Shown here: one piece after another, positions 8,089 to 17,189 of the stretch | How positions within the stretch are numbered: the stretch's first letter is position 1 | Layout of the letters: every line of letters begins with the position of its first letter | NCBI GenBank assembly: GCA_910575245.1 | Contig: CAJTEN010000022.1 | Coordinates: 24,122-88,121 of the forward strand | Length of the DNA: 64,000 bases | Direction of reading: 5' to 3' | Origin: Clostridia bacterium | GTDB taxonomy: Bacteria > Bacillota > Clostridia > Lachnospirales > Lachnospiraceae | The notes under the pieces: model-generated | Told to the model about the DNA's origin: nothing | Databases searched by the model: none | The model's input: the letters and a program-made list of their open reading frames with translations, nothing else | Translations under genes and position numbers: made by a program

Positions 8089-9210
8089 ATGACACTGAAC
8101 AAAAACTTAAAAACATACAATTTAAAAGAGGCTGCTCAATACAAAATCCATGGGCGTACCGATGAAACGCAGTATCCGGTGCCGCTGTTTTATAACGGGA
8201 GCGGTATTGAAGTGAATGTGACAGGGACAGAATTGTGGATCGATGTTGAGGTTGATTATGATGTGTTTGAACCATGGGTCTGGACAACAGTAAACGGAGC
8301 GTTCGTGAGCAGACAGATGTTGGTATCCGGTACTTATTCTGTATGCCTTTTCAGGGGTATGAGCCCGGAAAAGGTTAAGAATGTCAGATTTATGAGAGAA
8401 TTACAGGCTATGTCGGAGGACAACGCCTGTCATCTGTTGATCAAAGGTTTCCGAAGCGACGGGGATTTTCTGCCGGTGGAACCGCGGAAGTTTAAACTGG
8501 AGTTTATAGGAGACAGTATTACCTCCGGCGAAGGGACTTATGGGGCGAAGGGAGAGTTGGATTGGATCCCTATGTATATGGGGAGCAGCCGTTGTTATGC
8601 AAGAATGGTTTCCGATGCGCTGGATGCAGAGTACCGTCTGGTCTCACAGGGCGGCTGGGGCGTACTGTGCGGCTGGGACAATGACCCGCGTCATAATATG
8701 CCGTCCTGCTACGAGAAGATATGCGGTCTGGCACAGGGGGAGAGGAATGAAAGCCTGGGCGCTTCGAAACCATATGATTTCGGAAGCTGGGTGCCGGACG
8801 CGGTTATCGTGAATTTAGGGACAAATGATGCGGGCGCTTTCAATCAGCCTGCATGGACAGACCCTGTATCGGGACAGACGTTTGAACAGCGAAGAGGCGC
8901 TGACGGCGCTTTTCATCCGGAAGATCTTGCCCGTTTCAAACAGGCGGTGGCTGATTTCCTGGGAATGATACGGCGGAATAACCCGGATTCTCATATCGTC
9001 TGGGTGTATGGGATGCTGGGATACGATCTTACACTGGCGATCGCGGACGCCGTAAACACTTATCAGGAAAGGACAGGAGATACCAATACCGCATTCCTCC
9101 AACTGCCGGATACGACAGAGGAAACGATGGGATCCCGTGAACATGCAGGAGAGAAATCCCATATCAGGGCGGCGGAAGTGATAACGGAATATTTGAGAAA
9201 TATTATTTGA
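8089..9210 (+). CDS. SGNH/GDSL esterase with N-terminal jelly-roll domain (CE2-like)
   Basis: The 373-residue protein has an N-terminal beta-rich domain (about residues 1-130) followed by an SGNH hydrolase domain. Block I is FIGDSITSGEG with nucleophile Ser143. Block III is NLGTNDAGAF. The C-terminal catalytic His lies in SHIRAAEVI. This two-domain order is that of carbohydrate esterase family 2, which removes acetyl groups from glycans. No signal peptide is seen, so it probably acts in the cytoplasm on imported acetylated oligosaccharides. An AAAGGAATG site precedes the start. It is followed 27 bp later by the binding-lipoprotein gene. Confidence 0.88.
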   Translation: MTLNKNLKTYNLKEAAQYKIHGRTDETQYPVPLFYNGSGIEVNVTGTELWIDVEVDYDVFEPWVWTTVNGAFVSRQMLVSGTYSVCLFRGMSPEKVKNVRFMRELQAMSEDNACHLLIKGFRSDGDFLPVEPRKFKLEFIGDSITSGEGTYGAKGELDWIPMYMGSSRCYARMVSDALDAEYRLVSQGGWGVLCGWDNDPRHNMPSCYEKICGLAQGERNESLGASKPYDFGSWVPDAVIVNLGTNDAGAFNQPAWTDPVSGQTFEQRRGADGAFHPEDLARFKQAVADFLGMIRRNNPDSHIVWVYGMLGYDLTLAIADAVNTYQERTGDTNTAFLQLPDTTEETMGSREHAGEKSHIRAAEVITEYLRNII

Positions 9211-9237
9211 TACCGAAGCGAAAGGAATGGAGATGTT

Positions 9238-10407
9238 ATGAAAAAGAAAACAGCAGTAATTATCATGAGTGTGGTCATGTGCGTCTCGATACTGGCAGGC
9301 TGCGGCGCGGACAAGGAAACGGATGCAGGCACGGAATCTGCCGCGTCAGAAGAGAGTGAGATATCCGAAGAGATACTTGCGGATATGGAGCCGGATGCGG
9401 CAGGCGTGCCAGCAGAAGAACAGTCGGAGGATGTCACAGAGAAGGAAGCGGAAGAGAACGGTAATGATACTGCGGCAGGTCTGCCGGAAGAAGAGGAAAC
9501 GGCAGACGATGCGGGAGTGGCAGTCAGGATAGGCTCCCTGAAAGGCCCGACTTCCATGGGGCTGGTGTATCTTATGGAGCAGGCAGAGAAGAAGGAGACG
9601 GTTAACAGGTATGAGTTTACCATGACTGCGGCAGCGGATGAGCTGCTGCCGGCCATGCTCTCCGGGGATCTGGATATTGTTCTGATTCCCGCGAATGTGG
9701 CAAGCGTGCTGTATAACAAGGCGGAGGGCGACGTTGCGGTAATCGATATCAATACGCTGGGCGTCCTGTATATGGTATCGGGCAATGATAAGATAAAGAA
9801 TATGGAAGATTTGAAAGGGCAGGCCATATATATGACGGGAAAGGGAACGACGCCGGATTACGTGATGCAGTATCTGCTCAAGGAAAACGGTTTGACGACA
9901 GCGGATGTGACAATGGAATATAAATCCGAGGCGGCAGAGGTGGCGGCAGTGCTGGCCGGGACACCTGATGCAGTTGGTGTGCTTCCGCAGCCCTTTGTGA
10001 CGGCGGCCTGTACACAGAACGAAAAATTGTCTGTGGTGATGGATTTGACTGAGCAGTGGGCGTCAGTGCAGGGAGAGGGCGGCAGCAGCCTTGTGACCGG
10101 CGTTACCGTAGTGCGCAAAGGATTTTTGGATCAAAATCCGGAGGCTGTGGAACAATTTATGGAAGAACACGCCGCCAGTGCGTCTTATGCCAACGAGCAT
10201 GTGGAGGAAACTTCCGAGCTGGTTGCAGCTGCAGGAATCATTGATAAGGCGGATGTGGCTGTCAAGGCCATACCGGAGTGTAATATTACTTATATAGACG
10301 GTGAGGAAATGGAGACAGCGCTTTCCGGATATCTTGCGGTGCTGTGGGAACAGGATCCGGCATCTGTGGGCGGCGGGCTTCCGGGAGAGGATTTCTATTA
10401 TAAATAA
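9238..10407 (+). CDS. ABC transporter substrate-binding lipoprotein, NMT1/SsuA-like
   Basis: The 389-residue protein has a lipoprotein signal (VSILAGCG), a long acidic linker rich in Glu and Ala (about residues 25-95), then an NMT1/SsuA-type domain starting VRIGSLKGPTSMGL. Motifs include LSGDLDIVLIPANVASVLYNK and YMTGKGTTPDYVMQYLL. Relatives bind pyrimidine precursors of thiamine, alkanesulfonates or taurine; the ligand here is not predictable. It lies directly upstream of the fused permease-ATPase, so the two genes form a complete importer. Confidence 0.9.
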   Translation: MKKKTAVIIMSVVMCVSILAGCGADKETDAGTESAASEESEISEEILADMEPDAAGVPAEEQSEDVTEKEAEENGNDTAAGLPEEEETADDAGVAVRIGSLKGPTSMGLVYLMEQAEKKETVNRYEFTMTAAADELLPAMLSGDLDIVLIPANVASVLYNKAEGDVAVIDINTLGVLYMVSGNDKIKNMEDLKGQAIYMTGKGTTPDYVMQYLLKENGLTTADVTMEYKSEAAEVAAVLAGTPDAVGVLPQPFVTAACTQNEKLSVVMDLTEQWASVQGEGGSSLVTGVTVVRKGFLDQNPEAVEQFMEEHAASASYANEHVEETSELVAAAGIIDKADVAVKAIPECNITYIDGEEMETALSGYLAVLWEQDPASVGGGLPGEDFYYK

Positions 10408-10466
10408 GAAGGAAAAGAATACCAGGACACCTATGGCAATCGGAACAAGGAATGCAGGAGAGCAAC

Positions 10467-12029
10467 ATGGAGAAGGGGTCACGGAAACAGATAAGGAAAG
10501 CAGCTGTCATATTGTTCTGGCTGACGGTCTGGCAGGCGGCGGCCGCATGGACGGATAATCAGATTCTCCTGGCAGGGCCGCTGCAGGTTTTGGACTCATT
10601 TATAGAAAACATAATGCACCCTGATTTCTTTCCGGTCATTTTAAGTTCTTTGACAAGAATCGGGGCGGGGTTTTTTCTGGCCTTTTTTGCCGGGGCGGTG
10701 TTGGGAGCGGTCAGCTGCCGCCTCTCTCTTGTGGAAGAACTTCTTTCTCCCGTGATATCGGTGCTGAAATCTATTCCCGTGGCGTCATTTGTGGTACTTT
10801 TGCTGATTTGGTTTGGTTCCGGAAGGCTTTCCTTTTTCATCAGCTTCCTGATCGTGTTTCCGAATGTATATGTGAATACGGTTGCCGGGGTGAGAAGTAC
10901 AGATGTGAAATTACTGGAGATGGCCCGGGTGTTTGAAATGGGCAGTGGAAGAAAATTTTTCTATCTCTACAGACCGGCCTTGATGCCGTATCTGGATAGC
11001 TGCCTGAAAATATCCCTGGGAATGAGCTGGAAGAGCGGAGTGGCGGCAGAAATCATCGGCCTGCCGCAATCGTCTCTGGGCGAACGGCTATACATGTCCA
11101 AGATTTATCTGGATACGGCAGGATTATTTGCATGGACGATAACGATCGTGCTGGTCAGCTTTCTTTTTGAAAAGGTTGTCCTTTGGTGTTTCCGGAAGTT
11201 TGCGGAGTGGCGGCCGTATCCGGTTTCCGGGCCGGGAGAGTGCTTTCGCGCAGGTTTGCGCCCTGTACGAAGAAAGAGACATGGACGCATATGCCCGGGA
11301 AGACATGGGGGTGCGAGCCCGAAGAGGGGTTTCGGAAATGTTTCTGTCGGAGATACTCTGGGGAACAAGGATGAAATCGGTGGAAAGTCCCGGCACAATT
11401 CAGGCACAGAGACGGGAAGAGGATCGGAACCGGAAATCCGGATGCTCCATATTGAGAAAATCTATGACGGAAAGCCTGTGCTGTCGGATTTCAATCTGAC
11501 CATGGAAACAGGAGGACGATATCTTCTGATGGCGCCTTCCGGCGCAGGCAAGACGACCCTGCTTAGGATACTGACCGGCTTGGAGCAGGCGGACCGGGGC
11601 GGGATTCAGGGGATGGCAGGGCATATCGGCATGGTGTTTCAGGAAGATAGGCTGTGTGAGGAGTATGATGCGGTGTGCAATATTATGCTGGGTATGTGCA
11701 GGCAGGGACTGGAAGAAAGCGGTCTGACAGGCGGAAGTATGATAGAGTATATCAGGACGCAGGCGGCAGGTATTCTGCCGGATGACTGTCTGATGAAACC
11801 GGTCAGTGACCTGAGCGGCGGGATGCGCAGACGTGTGGCGCTGCTGCGTGCGGTACTGTCGGGAGCGGATGTATTGATTCTGGACGAACCGTTTACAGGA
11901 CTGGATGAGGGGAATCGCATTCGCTGTGCGGAATATCTTAAAGAACAGCTTCAGGGAAGGACACTGCTTGTCACGACGCACAGAGAGGAAGATGCTGCTT
12001 TGCTGCAGGGAAAGAAAATATATTTTTAG
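10467..12029 (+). CDS. Fused ABC importer permease-ATPase (SsuC-SsuB-like)
   Basis: One 520-residue polypeptide carries both membrane and motor domains. Residues about 1-240 are a BPD-type permease with its EAA loop (LEMARVFEMGSGRKFFYLYRP in two parts). A basic, poorly conserved linker of about 85 residues follows. Then comes an ABC ATPase with Walker A APSGAGKTT, Q-loop VFQEDRL, signature LSGGM, Walker B VLILDEPF and switch TTHREED. SsuBC/TauBC relatives normally encode these as two genes. An in-frame ATG at 11442 could start the ATPase separately. I start the gene at 10467, five bases after AGGAGA; an ATG at 10452 is the alternative. Confidence 0.85.
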   Translation: MEKGSRKQIRKAAVILFWLTVWQAAAAWTDNQILLAGPLQVLDSFIENIMHPDFFPVILSSLTRIGAGFFLAFFAGAVLGAVSCRLSLVEELLSPVISVLKSIPVASFVVLLLIWFGSGRLSFFISFLIVFPNVYVNTVAGVRSTDVKLLEMARVFEMGSGRKFFYLYRPALMPYLDSCLKISLGMSWKSGVAAEIIGLPQSSLGERLYMSKIYLDTAGLFAWTITIVLVSFLFEKVVLWCFRKFAEWRPYPVSGPGECFRAGLRPVRRKRHGRICPGRHGGASPKRGFGNVSVGDTLGNKDEIGGKSRHNSGTETGRGSEPEIRMLHIEKIYDGKPVLSDFNLTMETGGRYLLMAPSGAGKTTLLRILTGLEQADRGGIQGMAGHIGMVFQEDRLCEEYDAVCNIMLGMCRQGLEESGLTGGSMIEYIRTQAAGILPDDCLMKPVSDLSGGMRRRVALLRAVLSGADVLILDEPFTGLDEGNRIRCAEYLKEQLQGRTLLVTTHREEDAALLQGKKIYF

Positions 12030-12090
12030 CGGAAGCTGATTTCATGGCAGAATTGCGTTGGTTCATTCCATTTATTTCATAATATACTGT

Positions 12091-12117
12091 TAAGTACTTT
12101 GTGTTATGAGTCGATAT
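12091..12117 (+). promoter_or_regulatory. SigD (sigma-28) promoter of the flagellin gene
   Basis: TAAGTACT (12091-12098) and GTCGATAT (12110-12117) are 11 bp apart, matching the layout of flagellar sigma-28 promoters (TAAA-type -35, 11-bp spacer, GCCGATAA-type -10). It lies 66 bp upstream of the flagellin start. Confidence 0.65.
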
Positions 12118-12183
12118 ATAATTTAATAGGTATCTATCGGGGAATTCAAAATCACAGAGGGTGGAGGACAGGAGAGAACGGTT

Positions 12184-13329
12184 ATGGTTGTAAAACATAA
12201 TATCACGGCGATGAATTCGAATCGCATGTTTAACATGACAAATAAGAGTCAGGCAAAATCTACGGAGAAGTTATCTTCGGGATATAAGATTAACCGCGCG
12301 GCAGACGATGCGGCGGGATTGTCCATATCGGAGAAAATGCGACGCCAGATCAGAGGGCTTACACAGGCATCGGCCAATGCGGCGGACGGTATCTCCTGTG
12401 TGCAGACGGCAGAGGGTGCTTTGAATGAAGTCCATGATATGCTGCAGCGTATGAATGAACTGGCGGTAAAAGGTGCAAACGGGACAATGACTACGACAGA
12501 CAGAAGTTATGTCCAGATGGAAGTCAGACAGCTGATGAGCGAGATTGACCGGATACAGTCTACGACAACCTTCAATGAACAGAATCTGCTGGACGGTACT
12601 TTTCGGGGCATCGGTTTGCAGGTAGGAGCCGAATCCGGACAGCATATTGCGATTACAATAGGCAATATGTGTACGAACGATCTGATTGCCAGCGCATTGT
12701 CGAAGGGGATCTGTTATCAGACGAATGACGGTACACCTTTATGTAACAATGAGGATAGAAAACCGACAGGAAACGAACGCCCGGACGGATATTATTACCA
12801 GGCACCGGGAGACGGGGTTAGTACGCATGCCAAGATCGGGTATGTTAATTTAAATACGATCGGGCAATGGAAGGAGGCCGGGCACAGCCACCTTTTATCT
12901 GCATATGATCTGACAGTTTTTCACAGTTTCTCCTATGAAGCGATCACAGACGAAAATGTGAAGAACAGACTTACGACAGACTACACTTCTTTATGGGGAG
13001 CCACCGGAGGCACGGAAGAGGCCTTGTCTGACAAGGCACCGGACATCCGTTATTTTCAGGCTCTCAACGTCTTCGCCAAGAGCGCAATCGAGGACGTATC
13101 GAGAACACGTTCTGATCTTGGTGCCATCCAGAACCGCTTAGAGCACACGATTAGCAATCTGGACAATATTGTGGAGAACACCACGTCGGCGGAGTCGGCT
13201 ATCCGGGATACAGATATTGCCACGGAGATGGTGAAGTACGCAAACAACAACATACTCGCCCAGGCAGGGCAGTCCATGCTCAGCCAGGCGAATCAGGGGA
13301 ACCAGAGTGCATTGGCGCTGCTGCAGTAG
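12184..13329 (+). CDS. fliC: Flagellin
   Basis: The 381-residue protein is the filament subunit. Its N-terminal D0/D1 helices (KHNITAMNSNRMF, LSSGYKINRAADDAAGLSISEKM) and C-terminal D1/D0 helices (AIRDTDIATEMVKYANNNIL, QSALALLQ) are highly conserved; these form the filament core and are recognised by FliS. The central region (about 160-290) is unlike standard flagellin domains. It contains two cysteines (GICYQTNDGTPLCNN), with two more near residues 79 and 160, which is unusual. No other flagellar gene is in the window. The SigD-type promoter supports late-class expression. Confidence 0.95.
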   Translation: MVVKHNITAMNSNRMFNMTNKSQAKSTEKLSSGYKINRAADDAAGLSISEKMRRQIRGLTQASANAADGISCVQTAEGALNEVHDMLQRMNELAVKGANGTMTTTDRSYVQMEVRQLMSEIDRIQSTTTFNEQNLLDGTFRGIGLQVGAESGQHIAITIGNMCTNDLIASALSKGICYQTNDGTPLCNNEDRKPTGNERPDGYYYQAPGDGVSTHAKIGYVNLNTIGQWKEAGHSHLLSAYDLTVFHSFSYEAITDENVKNRLTTDYTSLWGATGGTEEALSDKAPDIRYFQALNVFAKSAIEDVSRTRSDLGAIQNRLEHTISNLDNIVENTTSAESAIRDTDIATEMVKYANNNILAQAGQSMLSQANQGNQSALALLQ

Positions 13330-13397
13330 AGAAGCGCCGGACAAGATAAGAGAGCAGTCTATGCATGAAGCAGTAAGCAGTCTGCAGCGAACGGCAT

Positions 13398-13443
13398 AAG
13401 GTGCAAAGTCTTTAGAGATATCAAGGGCTTTACACCTTTTCCT
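13398..13443 (+). terminator. Flagellin terminator
   Basis: AAGGTGCAAAGTC (13398-13410) pairs with GGGCTTTACACCTT (from about 13425) with small interruptions, followed by TTCCTT. It lies about 70 bp behind the flagellin stop. Confidence 0.7.
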
Positions 13444-13586
13444 TATTATGCCAGAAGGGAATATGCCTCTCGCCGCAGGCGGCTTGGAATGGGCAGATCC
13501 CGTAACAGGGAAGCCGAAAGGCTGAACTGTTACCAAAAACCGTAAAACTAGAGAAAAACCATCTGGTATTTTCCAAAGGTTTGTGC

Positions 13587-13592
13587 TATAAT
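13587..13592 (+). promoter_or_regulatory. Extended -10 promoter of tig
   Basis: TATAAT (13587-13592) is preceded by TGC at the extended -10 position. It lies 76 bp upstream of the trigger factor start; the -35 is weak. Confidence 0.45.
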
Positions 13593-13667
13593 CCTTAAAT
13601 GACTGTGACTAGGGGCAGACAAGGGCTTCCTCATGTCGCAGAGGCATTTGAAGGAGGAACCCATACA

Positions 13668-14954
13668 ATGAGCTTACAGGTAGAAAAATTAGAAAAGAAC
13701 ATGGCGAAGCTTACGGTAGAGGTAAGCGCAGAGGATTTGGAGAAGGCGATTGAGAAGGCTTACCAGAAACAGAAGAAGAAGATCAGCATTCCGGGCTTTA
13801 GAAAAGGTAAAGTACCGCGTCAGATAGTTGAGAAGATGTACGGTAGGGAAGTATTTTATGAGGATGCTGCCAATGACCTGATTCCGGATGCTTATGATAA
13901 GGCATTGGAAGAGTGCGAGGAGGACATTGTATCTTCTCCGAGGATTGAGGTAACACAGATTGAGGCGGGCAAGCCCTTCGTATTTACGGCCACTGTTGCT
14001 TTGAAGCCGGAAGTTAAGCTGGGCGAGTATAAGGGTGTTAAGATTGAGAAGATCGACAGAGAAGTCACAGAAGAAGATGTGATGGCTGAGATTAACAGAG
14101 AACGTGAGAACAACGCAAGAAACATTTCGGTAGAAGACCGGCCTGTGAAGGACGGCGATATGACCGTGATCGATTTCGAAGGATTTGTGGATGATGTGGC
14201 TTTCGAAGGTGGCAAGGGTGAGAACTATCCGCTGACAATCGGTTCAGGCGCTTTTATCCCCGGATTTGAAGAACAGCTTGTAGGTGCTGAGATCGGTAAG
14301 GAAGTGGAGGTTAAGGTAACTTTCCCGGAAGACTATCAGGCAGAGAACCTGCAGGGGAAGGAAGCTGTGTTCAAATGTACGGTGAAGGAGATCAAGGAGA
14401 AGGAACTTCCTGAACTGGACGATGAGTTTGCAAGTGAAATATCTGAGTTCGATACACTGGAAGAGTATAAAGAAGATGTGAAGAAGAATCTGGCAGAGAA
14501 GAAAGAGAAGGACGCTAAGACTGCCAGAGAGAATGAGGCGGTGGATGTGGCAGTGAAAGCCAGCGAGATGGAGATTCCGGATGCGATGCTTGAGACACAG
14601 CAGAGACAGATGGTGGACGAGTTCGCGCAGAGGATCACGATGCAGGGTCTTTCTATGGAGCAGTATATGCAGTTCACAGGGGCTAACTACCAGCAGCTGA
14701 TTGATCAGGTAAAGCCGCAGGCCGAAGAGCGGATCAAATCCAGACTGGTGCTGGAGGCAATTGCCAAGGCTGAGAATATTGTAGCCAGTGAAGAAGACTT
14801 TGAGGAAGAAATGAAGACTATGGCTGACGTATACCAGATGGAAATCGACAAAGTGAAAGAACTCATGGGAGAGAAAGAGAAGAAGAACATCATGCTGGAT
14901 CTCGCTGTAAGGAAAGCGGCTGAGTTTGTGGCTGAGAATGCAGTAGAAGAATAG
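13668..14954 (+). CDS. tig: Trigger factor (ribosome-bound chaperone and prolyl isomerase)
   Basis: The 428-residue chaperone binds the ribosome exit tunnel and shields nascent chains. Residues about 1-140 form the ribosome-binding domain, with the signature GFRKGKVPRQ near 43-52. An FKBP-type prolyl isomerase domain follows (VIDFEGFVDDVAFEGG, FIPGFEEQLVGAEIG), then the helical C-terminal chaperone arms. I start it at 13668, the ATG behind GAAGGAGGA; longer in-frame upstream sequence has no ribosome binding site. It heads the conserved tig-clpP-clpX-lon order. Confidence 0.97.
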   Translation: MSLQVEKLEKNMAKLTVEVSAEDLEKAIEKAYQKQKKKISIPGFRKGKVPRQIVEKMYGREVFYEDAANDLIPDAYDKALEECEEDIVSSPRIEVTQIEAGKPFVFTATVALKPEVKLGEYKGVKIEKIDREVTEEDVMAEINRERENNARNISVEDRPVKDGDMTVIDFEGFVDDVAFEGGKGENYPLTIGSGAFIPGFEEQLVGAEIGKEVEVKVTFPEDYQAENLQGKEAVFKCTVKEIKEKELPELDDEFASEISEFDTLEEYKEDVKKNLAEKKEKDAKTARENEAVDVAVKASEMEIPDAMLETQQRQMVDEFAQRITMQGLSMEQYMQFTGANYQQLIDQVKPQAEERIKSRLVLEAIAKAENIVASEEDFEEEMKTMADVYQMEIDKVKELMGEKEKKNIMLDLAVRKAAEFVAENAVEE

Positions 14955-14986
14955 AAGTAACAGCCCAGCCCAGAACTATGTATTTT

Positions 14987-15015
14987 TTGCAGAATTTTTT
15001 TGTAAGAGTTATACT
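14987..15015 (+). promoter_or_regulatory. SigA-type promoter of clpP
   Basis: TTGCAG (14987-14992) and TATACT (15010-15015) are separated by 17 bp, 61 bp before the clpP start. clpPX can therefore be expressed apart from tig. Confidence 0.5.
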
Positions 15016-15076
15016 GGTAGAAGAATTCAGTAATAATGTTTAAAGTGGATACTTGGAACAAGACGGAGGAATTAAC

Positions 15077-15670
15077 ATGGCTTTGATACCTTATGTCATT
15101 GAACAGACTTCCAGAGGGGAGCGTTCCTATGACATCTATTCAAGATTATTGAAGGAGCGGATCATTTTCCTGGGAGAAGAAGTGAATGATGCGTCCGCGA
15201 GTGTGATTGTGGCACAGCTGCTTTTCCTGGAATCTGAGGATCCGGAGAAAGACATTCATCTGTATATCAACAGCCCGGGCGGCGTGATAACGGCAGGTAT
15301 GGCGATTTATGATACCATGAATTTTATTAAGTGCGATGTGAGCACCGTGTGTATCGGAATGGCGGCCAGCATGGGAGCTTTCCTTCTGGCAGGCGGCACG
15401 AAGGGAAAGAGAATGGCTCTGCCCAATGCAGAGATTATGATCCATCAGCCGGCAGGCGGAGCACAGGGACAGGCGACGGAGATTGAGATCACGGCGAAGC
15501 ATATCCTTGCTACGAAAGAGAAGATGGCAAGGATCATGGCGGAGAATACAGGCCAGGATTTCGAAGTGATCATGGCGGATACGGAGCGTGATAACTGGAA
15601 GACTGCTGAGGAAGCGCTTTCTTATGGTCTGATCGACCGTATCATCACCAATCATGCCAGTGCTGTTTAG
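15077..15670 (+). CDS. clpP: ATP-dependent Clp protease proteolytic subunit
   Basis: The 197-residue subunit forms the tetradecameric proteolytic chamber that degrades proteins fed by ClpX or ClpC. The triad is visible: Ser98 in GMAASMGAF, His123 in MIHQPAGG and Asp172 in DTERDNW. The N-terminal axial loop begins MALIPYVIEQTSRGER. I start it at the ATG at 15077 behind ACGGAGGA; the in-frame start at 15053 lacks a ribosome binding site. clpX follows 57 bp downstream in the same direction. Confidence 0.97.
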   Translation: MALIPYVIEQTSRGERSYDIYSRLLKERIIFLGEEVNDASASVIVAQLLFLESEDPEKDIHLYINSPGGVITAGMAIYDTMNFIKCDVSTVCIGMAASMGAFLLAGGTKGKRMALPNAEIMIHQPAGGAQGQATEIEITAKHILATKEKMARIMAENTGQDFEVIMADTERDNWKTAEEALSYGLIDRIITNHASAV

Positions 15671-15727
15671 CGTAGCTTCCACGTTTTGTGGTACAGGAAA
15701 TGAAGAAGAAAGGCATGGAACATTAGA

Positions 15728-16984
15728 ATGGCAGGAAAGAATTCCGATGATAAGGTGAGATGTTCTTTTTGCAATAAGACACAGGGACAGGTCCGCAAGT
15801 TGATCGCAGGACCTGCCGGTGTTTATATTTGTGATGAATGTGTGGACATCTGTGCGGATATCATTGAAGAAGAATATGAGGAAGAGCCGGAAGCAGAAGA
15901 GATGGAGATTAATCTCTTAAAGCCGGTGGAGATTAAAAGGTTTCTGGATGATTATGTGATTGGCCAGGAGGACGCCAAGAAGGTGCTGGCGGTTTCCGTC
16001 TATAATCACTATAAAAGGGTGTTGGCACCACAGGATGATGACGGTGTGGAACTGCAGAAGAGCAATATTATCATGGTAGGGCCTACCGGTTCCGGTAAAA
16101 CATATCTTGCCCAGACATTGGCTAAGATTATCAATGTACCGTTTGCGATTGCGGATGCGACTACCCTGACTGAGGCAGGGTATGTGGGAGAAGATGTAGA
16201 GAATATTCTCCTGAAGCTGATTCAGGCGGCTGATTATGATATTGACAGAGCACAGTATGGCATTATCTATATAGATGAAATCGATAAGATTACGAAGAAA
16301 AGCGAGAATGTGTCCATCACCAGAGATGTTTCCGGGGAAGGTGTTCAGCAGGCACTTCTTAAAATTATTGAGGGAACGGTGGCCAGTGTTCCTCCGCAGG
16401 GCGGCAGGAAGCATCCCCATCAGGAACTGATTCAGATTGATACCTCCAATATCCTGTTCATCTGCGGCGGCGCATTTGATGGACTTGAGAAGATTGTAGA
16501 GGAGAGGCTGGATCGCAATTCTATCGGATTCAATGCACAGATCATGGAGAAGAGCAGTAAGGATATCGGTGCAGTACTTAAAGAGGTATCATCACAGGAT
16601 CTGATGAAATTTGGTTTGATTCCGGAATTTATCGGGCGTGTGCCGATTACTGTGACGCTTGAGGGACTGGATCAGGAAGCTTTGGTCCGCATTCTGAAAG
16701 AGCCTAAGAACGCTTTGATCAAGCAGTACAAGAAACTGTTTGAATTCGACGAAGTGAAATTGGGAGTCGAGGAAGAGGCGGTAGATGAAATTGCGCGGCT
16801 TGCTTATGAACGTAAAACCGGTGCAAGAGGGCTTAGATCCATTATGGAGGATGTGCTGATGGATGTCATGTATGAGATTCCATCGGATGATGGCATAGCG
16901 GAGTGCATTTTGACAAAGGATGTTGTGGAAGGCAAGGGAAAGCCTCGCATTATATACCGCAACAGACTTATGCGGGCTGAGTAG
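15728..16984 (+). CDS. clpX: ATP-dependent Clp protease ATP-binding subunit ClpX
   Basis: The 418-residue AAA+ unfoldase recognises substrates and threads them into ClpP. It has an N-terminal C4 zinc-binding domain (CSFCNKTQGQ...CDECVDIC), Walker A GPTGSGKTYLAQTLA, Walker B IIYIDEIDKI, and the IGF-type ClpP-docking loop (NSIGFNAQ region). The sensor region RKTGARGLRSIMEDVL is intact. It is co-directional with clpP and probably shares its transcript. Confidence 0.97.
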   Translation: MAGKNSDDKVRCSFCNKTQGQVRKLIAGPAGVYICDECVDICADIIEEEYEEEPEAEEMEINLLKPVEIKRFLDDYVIGQEDAKKVLAVSVYNHYKRVLAPQDDDGVELQKSNIIMVGPTGSGKTYLAQTLAKIINVPFAIADATTLTEAGYVGEDVENILLKLIQAADYDIDRAQYGIIYIDEIDKITKKSENVSITRDVSGEGVQQALLKIIEGTVASVPPQGGRKHPHQELIQIDTSNILFICGGAFDGLEKIVEERLDRNSIGFNAQIMEKSSKDIGAVLKEVSSQDLMKFGLIPEFIGRVPITVTLEGLDQEALVRILKEPKNALIKQYKKLFEFDEVKLGVEEEAVDEIARLAYERKTGARGLRSIMEDVLMDVMYEIPSDDGIAECILTKDVVEGKGKPRIIYRNRLMRAE

Positions 16985-17008
16985 TAACAGAAAACTGTGA
17001 AAAAAGAA

Positions 17009-17039
17009 AACGTCGCCGGAATACAGGCGGCGTTTGTTG
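17009..17039 (+). terminator. clpX terminator
   Basis: AACGTCGCC (17009-17017) pairs with GGCGGCGTT (17026-17034) with one G-T pair, followed by TGTTGCT. It lies 25 bp behind the clpX stop. Confidence 0.65.
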
Positions 17040-17070
17040 CTATATAATTATGGAAAGAACGACTATAAAT

Positions 17071-17101
17071 CAGCTCTGCGCACTTGCTGCACTGAGCGTA
17101 C
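17071..17101 (+). repeat. 31-bp dispersed repeat, copy 1 (upstream of lon)
   Basis: CAGCTCTGCGCAC starts a 31-bp stretch that recurs at 33913-33943 with 28 of 31 identical positions. Both copies lie in intergenic DNA within 150 bp of a major gene start (lon, gltB). Confidence 0.6.
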
Positions 17102-17103
17102 TG

Positions 17104-17133
17104 TTTACAGATTATTACGATTTCATTTAGAAT
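17104..17133 (+). promoter_or_regulatory. Possible promoter of lon
   Basis: TTTACA (17104-17109) and TAGAAT (17128-17133) are 18 bp apart, 57 bp before the lon start. No CIRCE or CtsR-like operator was recognised nearby. Confidence 0.35.
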
Positions 17134-17189
17134 GCGTTGTGAAACGGTTTGGGTTCACTATTTGCTGAAATAAAGAAACGGAGATAGTT

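Noticed and set aside
11167..11499. Alternative open frame across the permease-ATPase linker
   Set aside because: It shows no recognisable motif, and the main frame is continuous through both domains.
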